Part shown: one piece after another, positions 5,469-9,550 of the stretch
Layout of the letters: each line of letters begins with the position of its first letter
Numbering within the stretch: position 1 is the stretch's first letter
Assembly (NCBI GenBank): GCA_007124345.1
Contig: SLFH01000373.1
Span: forward strand, 1 to 9,550
Length of the DNA stretch: 9,550 nucleotides
Origin: Phycisphaerales bacterium
GTDB taxonomy: Bacteria > Planctomycetota > Phycisphaerae > Phycisphaerales > UBA1924
Direction: 5' to 3'
The notes under the pieces: generated by a model
Database searches by the model: none
The model's input: the letters and a program-made list of their open reading frames with translations, nothing else
What the model was told of the DNA's origin: nothing
Program-made: the position numbers and the translations under genes

Positions 5469-6335
5469 ATGAGCGAGAAGCGCGGATCAAAGGGCGTCGA
5501 ACGAGGATCGACGCCGGCGTTGGCGATGATCGGCGGGGGCAACATGGCCCGGGCGATCTACGCCGGGGGCTTTGAGAGCGGGGCGCTCGATGCCGATCGC
5601 GTCGTTGTCGCCGACCCGGATCCGGCCAAGCGGGAGCGGTTTGCGCACGCCGTGCCGACCGCGATGGAAGCGATCGAGCGGCTGGAGGAGATCGAGGGGG
5701 CTTCGGGGCGTGGCGTGGTGCTGCTGGCGATCAAGCCTCAGGCGCTCGCGGGGCTCGGCGAGGAGCTTGGCGGGCGTCTGTCGGACTCTGGGCGTGCTGT
5801 GCTCACGATCCTGGCGGGGACGCCGTCGGGGAAGGTGCAGCGGACGCTCGGTCCTGGGCTTCGTGTGGTGCGGGTGATGCCCAACACGCCGGTGTCGATC
5901 GGGCTGGGGATGAGCGCAGTGGCGGCGGGCGACGGGGCGGGCGAGGAAGACGCCGCCTTCGCCGAGCGGCTGTTTGCGGCCATCGGCGATGTGGTGCGGA
6001 TCGGCGAGCCCCAGATGGACGCATTTACGGCTGTGGCGGGGTCTGGGCCGGCGTATGTGTTCTATCTGGCCGAGGCGATGGCAGCGGCTGCGGCGAGGAT
6101 GGGCTTTGAGCAGCAGACCGCAGAGCGGATCGTTCGTCAGACGATCGCGGGGGCCGTTGGGCTGATGGAGCGGTCGGGCGAGGAGCCGGGCGCTTTGCGC
6201 CGCGCGGTGACGAGCCCGGGGGGGACGACGGCCGCGGCGATCGAAGTGATGGAGTCTTCGGGGATGCTCGAGACAGTCGTCGAGGCGTTGCGTGCGGCGA
6301 AGGCGCGGGGGGCGGAGTTGGCGCGCGGGGGGTGA
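5469..6335 (+). CDS. proC: Pyrroline-5-carboxylate reductase
   Basis: ProC catalyses the last step of proline synthesis, reducing 1-pyrroline-5-carboxylate with NAD(P)H. The 288-residue translation has the N-terminal Rossmann motif AMIGGGNMARAI (19-30), the acidic end of the second strand at VVVADPD (45-51), AIKPQ (87-91), RVMPNTPVSIGLGMSA (135-150), AVAGSGPAYVF (188-198) and VTSPGGTTAAAIEVME (247-262), in the order and spacing of the family (about 270 residues). The ATG at 5469 leaves 19 residues before the Rossmann motif, more than usual; no other ATG or clear ribosome binding site in frame fits better, as the next Met (residue 20) lies inside the motif. Cytosolic, normally a homo-oligomer. 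It stands alone: divergent from accA and convergent with the methyltransferase gene. Confidence 0.97.
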   Translation: MSEKRGSKGVERGSTPALAMIGGGNMARAIYAGGFESGALDADRVVVADPDPAKRERFAHAVPTAMEAIERLEEIEGASGRGVVLLAIKPQALAGLGEELGGRLSDSGRAVLTILAGTPSGKVQRTLGPGLRVVRVMPNTPVSIGLGMSAVAAGDGAGEEDAAFAERLFAAIGDVVRIGEPQMDAFTAVAGSGPAYVFYLAEAMAAAAARMGFEQQTAERIVRQTIAGAVGLMERSGEEPGALRRAVTSPGGTTAAAIEVMESSGMLETVVEALRAAKARGAELARGG

Positions 6336-6340
6336 TGGGG

Positions 6341-6359
6341 CGCGGGCCTTCGGCCCGCG
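6341..6359. terminator. Strong GC hairpin after proC
   Basis: CGCGGGCC (6341-6348) pairs perfectly with GGCCCGCG (6352-6359) around TTC, beginning 5 bp after the proC stop. The stem is very stable but no T-tract follows on either strand. It may end proC transcription, act for both converging genes, protect the mRNA 3' end, or be one copy of a dispersed palindrome. The rest of the 131-bp gap to 6466 shows nothing else convincing. Confidence 0.45.
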
Positions 6360-6466
6360 GGAGCGGCGAGCGGTTGAGCAGGCGATCAGGCGAGAATCAG
6401 GGGAAATGAGGGCGACCCGACTCTTCGCTGCGCTCAGAGGCGGCGTCAAGGTGGCGGGTGACCGTG

Positions 6467-7135
6467 TCAGCGCTTGCGTGCGACGATGTGGAAGACATGC
6501 CAGTGCTTTGGCGTGCCCGAGGCGTCTTCGCCGTCGCGTTCTTCTTCGTTGAAGGTGTCGATCTCGAAGGCGCTCAGGAGTTCGAGGGCTGCTTCGCGCG
6601 TGTGGTGGGCGCGGTCGGGGAGGGTCGCCCACTCGTCGCGGTCGCCGAAGAGCTGGCCGGCGAAGATCGCGCCTGGCTTCAGGGCGGCCTGCAGCTCCGA
6701 CCAGAGGCGGGCGAAGTGCTCGGGCGGGCAGAAGGGGAGTGAGAAGCTGGCGGCCAGCAGGTCGCAGGCGGGGAGCTGCTCGACGGACTCGAAGGGGAGT
6801 TCGAGGAGGGTGAGGCGCGGGTGCTCGGCGAGGCGCCGGACCTCGCGGATGCGCCGGATGGCGTCGGCGTGGCCGTCGATGGCGAGGACGCGCCAGCCGA
6901 GGTCGATGAGGTGCTGTGTGTCGCGGCCCTCGCCGCAGCCGAGGTCGATGGCCAGGGGCGGGGCATCCGGATCGATGGGTTGATCGAAGAGTTCGAGCGC
7001 TCGCAGGAGCGTGTCGCGCGGGCCGGATCCCGCGACGGCGTCGAAGTAGCCGGGCCAGTCGCGTGTTGCGGCGAATTCGTGCGGCTTTCTGGCGGGCCCG
7101 CTGGTCGGTCTGTCGGCCGGGGTCGGCTCGGTCAT
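6467..7135 (-). CDS. Class I SAM-dependent methyltransferase
   Basis: A 222-residue Rossmann-fold methyltransferase. Motif I is IDLGCGEGR (63-71), which binds S-adenosylmethionine; the acidic residue after the second strand is D87 in VLAIDGHADAI; D125 in CDLLAASFSLPF marks the fourth strand. The ending FNEEERDG...GTPKHWHVFHIVARK belongs to a group of TehB-like small-molecule methyltransferases. Substrate unknown; the adjacent decarboxylase invites a link to quinone precursors, but the active-site sequence does not show this. The ATG at 7135 is chosen because GAGGA lies 8 nt upstream; an in-frame ATG at 7150 would add five residues, and the frame remains open much further upstream within the opposite gene, which is a shadow. 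The start lies only 13 bp from the divergent decarboxylase start. Confidence 0.88.
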   Translation of the reverse strand: MTEPTPADRPTSGPARKPHEFAATRDWPGYFDAVAGSGPRDTLLRALELFDQPIDPDAPPLAIDLGCGEGRDTQHLIDLGWRVLAIDGHADAIRRIREVRRLAEHPRLTLLELPFESVEQLPACDLLAASFSLPFCPPEHFARLWSELQAALKPGAIFAGQLFGDRDEWATLPDRAHHTREAALELLSAFEIDTFNEEERDGEDASGTPKHWHVFHIVARKR

Positions 7136-7143
7136 ACGCTCAG

Positions 7144-7148
7144 TCCTC
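7144..7148 (-). promoter_or_regulatory. Ribosome binding site of the methyltransferase gene
   Basis: GAGGA on the minus strand, 8 nt before the ATG at 7135. It decides between the in-frame ATGs at 7135 and 7150 and directly abuts the start codon of the divergent decarboxylase gene on the other strand. Confidence 0.6.
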
Positions 7149-9254
7149 ATGCACAAGTCACTCGGCGCATTCATCGAGGCCCTCGAAAGAGAGGGCGAGC
7201 TCAAGCGTATCCCCGGGCCGGTTTCGCCCGTGCTGGAGGTCGGGGCGATCGGTGATCTGGCGTCCAAGTCCGAGGCGCCGCGGCAGCCGAGCGAATCGGC
7301 GAAACGGTCGGACCCGAGGTTCTGGTCGCTGGGCGGGCCGGCGGTGCTGATCGAGCGGGTCGAGGGGAGCGACTTTCCGCTGCTGATCAACGGGTGGGGC
7401 TCGTACCGGCGGATGGAGATGGCGCTGGGGTGCGAAGGGGGCGGGTTTGCGGAAATCGGCGAGCGGATCGGTGAATTGGTCAAACCCGAGCCGCCGCGGT
7501 CGCTGAGAGACGCGATCGCCAAGGCGAAGATGTTTGCGCCCTTGCTGAAGGTCGGGCCCAAACGGCGCAAGAAGGACGGGGCGTGCCAGGAGGTCGTCAG
7601 GACGGGCGACGAGATCGACCTGACGCGGCTGCCGATCATCCGGTGCTGGCCGCTCGATGGTGATTTCGAGGCGGTGGGGTACCCGGGCGGCGTGAACGAC
7701 GGGATCGAGGGATTGGGGCACCCGGAGATCGATGACGAGGAGTGGGAGCGGTCGTACCGGGGTCGGTACATCACGCTGGCGGGGATCCACACGATCCACG
7801 CCGACGACGCCGGCGAGGCGAGGCCTTCGAGCCACAACATCGGGATGTACCGGGTGCAGCTTCTCGGCAGGGACCGGGTCGCGATGCACTGGCACATGCA
7901 CCACGACGGCGCGGCGCACTGGCGGAGCTGGGTGAAGCGGGGCGAGCCGATGCCGGTGGCGATCGTGCTTGGGGGCGAGAGCGTGCTGCCGTACGCGGCG
8001 ACGGCGCCCTTGCCCCCGGGGATCAGCGAGCTGCTGATGGCGGGGTTCTTGAACGGCGGCGGGATCGAGATGGTGCGGGCCAAGACGGTGCCGCTGTGGG
8101 TGCCGGCGAACGCGGAGATCGTGATCGAGGGGTTTGTCTCGCACGAGGCGGGGCCGATCGGGTACGACCCACGGACCGGCGAGGAGCTGGGGCCCGAAGC
8201 GGTGTTCGAGGGGCCGTTCGGCGACCACACCGGCTTCTACTCGATGCCGGATCGCTACCCGATCGTGAAGGTGACGGCGGTGACGCACCGGAAAGACGCG
8301 GTCTACCCGACGACGGTGGTGGGGCTGCCCTTGCAGGAGGATTACTTCCTGGGCAAGGCGACCGAGCGGATCTTCCTGCCGCTCCTCAAGACGCTGATCC
8401 ACGACATCGAGGACTACGACCTGCCGGTGTTCGGGGCGTTTCACAACTGCGCGGCGGTGAAGATCGGCAAGCAGTATCCGATGCAGGCGAGGCGGGTGAT
8501 GCACGCGGTCTGGGGCGCCGGGCAGATGGCGTGGACCAAGACGGTGTTTGTGGTCGACAGCGGGGTCGATGTGCACGACGCGAGGGCGGTGCTGCGGGCC
8601 GCGGCGGAGCACTGCGACCCGGCGCACGACTGCGAGCTGGTGCGCGGGCCCCTGGACATCCTCGATCACGCGGCGCCGTGGCTGGGCTCTGGCGGCAAGA
8701 TGGGCTTCGACTGCACGCCCAAGTGGCCGGGTGAGGAGGCGATCGGGGGGCGCAAGCCCTCGGCGCCGAGGCCGATCCCTGGGAAGGACGCGACCGAGCG
8801 GGCGCTCGCGGAGATCATGGAAATCGAGGGCGTGACGGGCGCAGCCCACCCTGAATCCCCGGGGGGCTGGCTGTTCGTGGCGACCGAGCGCCGGGGGGGC
8901 GAGGCGTTCGCGGAACTGGTTGAGGCGCTCGAGGGAATCGGCTGGGGCGGGCCGGCGCCGGCGTTCACGGCGGTGGTCGGAGAGGGCGTCCGGGTCGATG
9001 ATCCAGATGAGGCGCTCTTCCACTGGCTCGCCAACGCGGACATGGCCCGCGACCTGCTCATCCGCGAAAGGGAGGGACGGGGCGCGGCCTACTTCGACAG
9101 CACGCCAAAGAGCGAGACCGAGGGCGGGCGGTCGATGCCGGTGCGGGCGTGGCCGCCCCTGATCGAGATGGACGCGGAGGGCCGGCGTCGCGTGCTGGAG
9201 CGGTACGCGTCGATCGGGATTCGCCCGAAGATGGGGCGTGACGCGGCCGAGTGA
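7149..9254 (+). CDS. UbiD-family (prenylated-FMN-dependent) decarboxylase, long form
   Basis: A 701-residue homologue of UbiD, which decarboxylates 4-hydroxy-3-polyprenylbenzoate with prenylated FMN and a divalent metal. Family blocks in order: N-terminal SLGAFIEALEREGELKRI; LPIIRCWP (161-168); HNIGMYRVQLLG (229-240, with N230 as likely metal ligand); MHWHMHHDGA; PANAEIVIEG (319-328); EGPFGDHTGFY (354-364, catalytic acid region); GKQYPMQARRVMHAVWG (440-456); GKMGFDCTPKWPGE (516-529). E. coli UbiD has 497 residues. The excess is an insert of about 40 residues at 172-210 and a C-terminal extension from about 540. The extension looks like a worn copy of the UbiD C-terminal domain. In a menaquinone-using organism it may act in the futalosine route rather than in ubiquinone synthesis; that is inference. 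The start matches the family N-terminus although no Shine-Dalgarno sequence is visible. The ubiX flavin prenyltransferase is not in this window. Confidence 0.93.
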   Translation: MHKSLGAFIEALEREGELKRIPGPVSPVLEVGAIGDLASKSEAPRQPSESAKRSDPRFWSLGGPAVLIERVEGSDFPLLINGWGSYRRMEMALGCEGGGFAEIGERIGELVKPEPPRSLRDAIAKAKMFAPLLKVGPKRRKKDGACQEVVRTGDEIDLTRLPIIRCWPLDGDFEAVGYPGGVNDGIEGLGHPEIDDEEWERSYRGRYITLAGIHTIHADDAGEARPSSHNIGMYRVQLLGRDRVAMHWHMHHDGAAHWRSWVKRGEPMPVAIVLGGESVLPYAATAPLPPGISELLMAGFLNGGGIEMVRAKTVPLWVPANAEIVIEGFVSHEAGPIGYDPRTGEELGPEAVFEGPFGDHTGFYSMPDRYPIVKVTAVTHRKDAVYPTTVVGLPLQEDYFLGKATERIFLPLLKTLIHDIEDYDLPVFGAFHNCAAVKIGKQYPMQARRVMHAVWGAGQMAWTKTVFVVDSGVDVHDARAVLRAAAEHCDPAHDCELVRGPLDILDHAAPWLGSGGKMGFDCTPKWPGEEAIGGRKPSAPRPIPGKDATERALAEIMEIEGVTGAAHPESPGGWLFVATERRGGEAFAELVEALEGIGWGGPAPAFTAVVGEGVRVDDPDEALFHWLANADMARDLLIREREGRGAAYFDSTPKSETEGGRSMPVRAWPPLIEMDAEGRRRVLERYASIGIRPKMGRDAAE

Positions 9255-9278
9255 GCGGCGGTTCGAGCGACGGCGGGT

Positions 9279-9550
9279 TCAGCCCCCGATGGACTCGGGG
9301 CGTTCGACCTCTGCGACGCGGCGCTGGGTAAGCCAGCGGTCGGCCTCGGCGACGATCTGCTCGTGCAGGCGGAGGGCGTTGAGGCCCATGCCGGCGCGGT
9401 TGGGCAGCTCGTTGACCAGGACGCTGAAGGCGAGGGTGCGACCGGTCTGCGGGTCGATGATGTAGCCCGAGAGGCAGCGGACGCCGCTGATGGTGCCGGA
9501 CTTGGCGCGGACCTCGTTTCGGACGCGGACTTCCTGGAAGCGTCTGCGGA
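9279..9550 (-). CDS. dacB: D-alanyl-D-alanine carboxypeptidase, PBP4/DacB type, C-terminal part (partial)
   Basis: The last 90 codons of a peptidase S13-type (PBP4/DacB) penicillin-binding protein, which trims or cuts peptidoglycan peptide stems in the periplasm. The readable tail contains EVRAKSGTISGVRCLSGYI, where KSG is the third active-site motif (KTG/KSG box) of serine penicillin-recognising enzymes, followed by a GRTLAFSVLVNE strand, the usual final beta strand of this fold. The protein then runs about 40 residues more, ending in RPESIGG. The SxxK and SxN motifs lie outside the window, so activity cannot be judged. It converges with the UbiD-like gene over 24 bp. Confidence 0.85.
   Translation of the reverse strand, partial: RRRFQEVRVRNEVRAKSGTISGVRCLSGYIIDPQTGRTLAFSVLVNELPNRAGMGLNALRLHEQIVAEADRWLTQRRVAEVERPESIGG
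9284..9300. terminator. Hairpin in the convergent end of the UbiD-like and dacB genes
   Basis: CCCCGA (9284-9289) pairs perfectly with TCGGGG (9295-9300) around TGGAC, 30 bp after the decarboxylase stop and inside the last codons of the converging dacB gene. There is no T-tract. It could help end the plus-strand transcript; coding constraint or chance is an alternative. Confidence 0.25.

Noticed and set aside
6421..6439. Possible hairpin with arms CTCT and AGAG after the methyltransferase gene
   Set aside because: Only four outer base pairs match, with mismatches inside; too weak to call.
7151..8230. N-terminal extension of the methyltransferase reading frame
   Set aside because: The frame stays open far upstream, but that part is antisense to the UbiD-like gene and Ser/Pro-rich with no domain. 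The ribosome binding site before 7135 gives a normal-length methyltransferase.
7158..9023. Open reading frame of 621 codons on the minus strand opposite the UbiD-like gene
   Set aside because: The translation is dominated by Arg, His, Pro and Val in a way typical of antisense frames at high GC, while the plus strand carries clear UbiD motifs throughout.

Overview
The window is a very GC-rich, gene-dense piece of bacterial chromosome with ten protein genes, two of them cut by the window edges. I see no mobile element, CRISPR array, rRNA or tRNA. The lysine/alanine-rich tail fused to a DksA-like domain next to lspA, the long UbiD-type decarboxylase and the lack of T-tracts after hairpins suggest a planctomycete, perhaps of the Phycisphaerae. 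That placement is inference from gene style, not a computed result.

Layout. Minus strand 1-1012: the N-terminus of mutS (running off the left edge), preceded by a metallo-beta-lactamase-fold hydrolase of the YcbL/GloC type, probably co-transcribed. Plus strand 1060-2440: a one-domain cupin and a two-helix membrane protein with four helical repeats. Minus strand 2431-4172: a GTG-started H1-like/DksA-like fusion protein, translationally coupled through a GTGA overlap to lspA (signal peptidase II); the pair has its own promoter with a perfect TTGACA -35 box. Minus 4335-5399: accA (acetyl-CoA carboxylase carboxyltransferase alpha). Plus 5469-6335: proC (pyrroline-5-carboxylate reductase). Minus 6467-7135: a class I SAM-dependent methyltransferase. 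Plus 7149-9254: a long UbiD-family decarboxylase. Minus 9279-9550: the C-terminal end of a PBP4/DacB-type D-Ala-D-Ala carboxypeptidase.

Most genes are housekeeping: mismatch repair, fatty acid synthesis, proline synthesis, lipoprotein maturation, peptidoglycan trimming and probably quinone synthesis. Transcription units alternate in direction, so there are three compact divergent starts (47, 69 and 13 bp between start codons) and three convergent ends (a 10-bp overlap, a 131-bp gap with a strong hairpin, and a 24-bp gap). All intergenic stretches are shorter than 170 bp.

I found no clear new multi-gene system. The points most worth a second look are the H1-tail/DksA-like fusion lacking three of four zinc cysteines, the apparent internal duplication of the C-terminal domain in the UbiD-like protein, the four-repeat membrane protein, and the promoter with an inverted repeat at its predicted start site.
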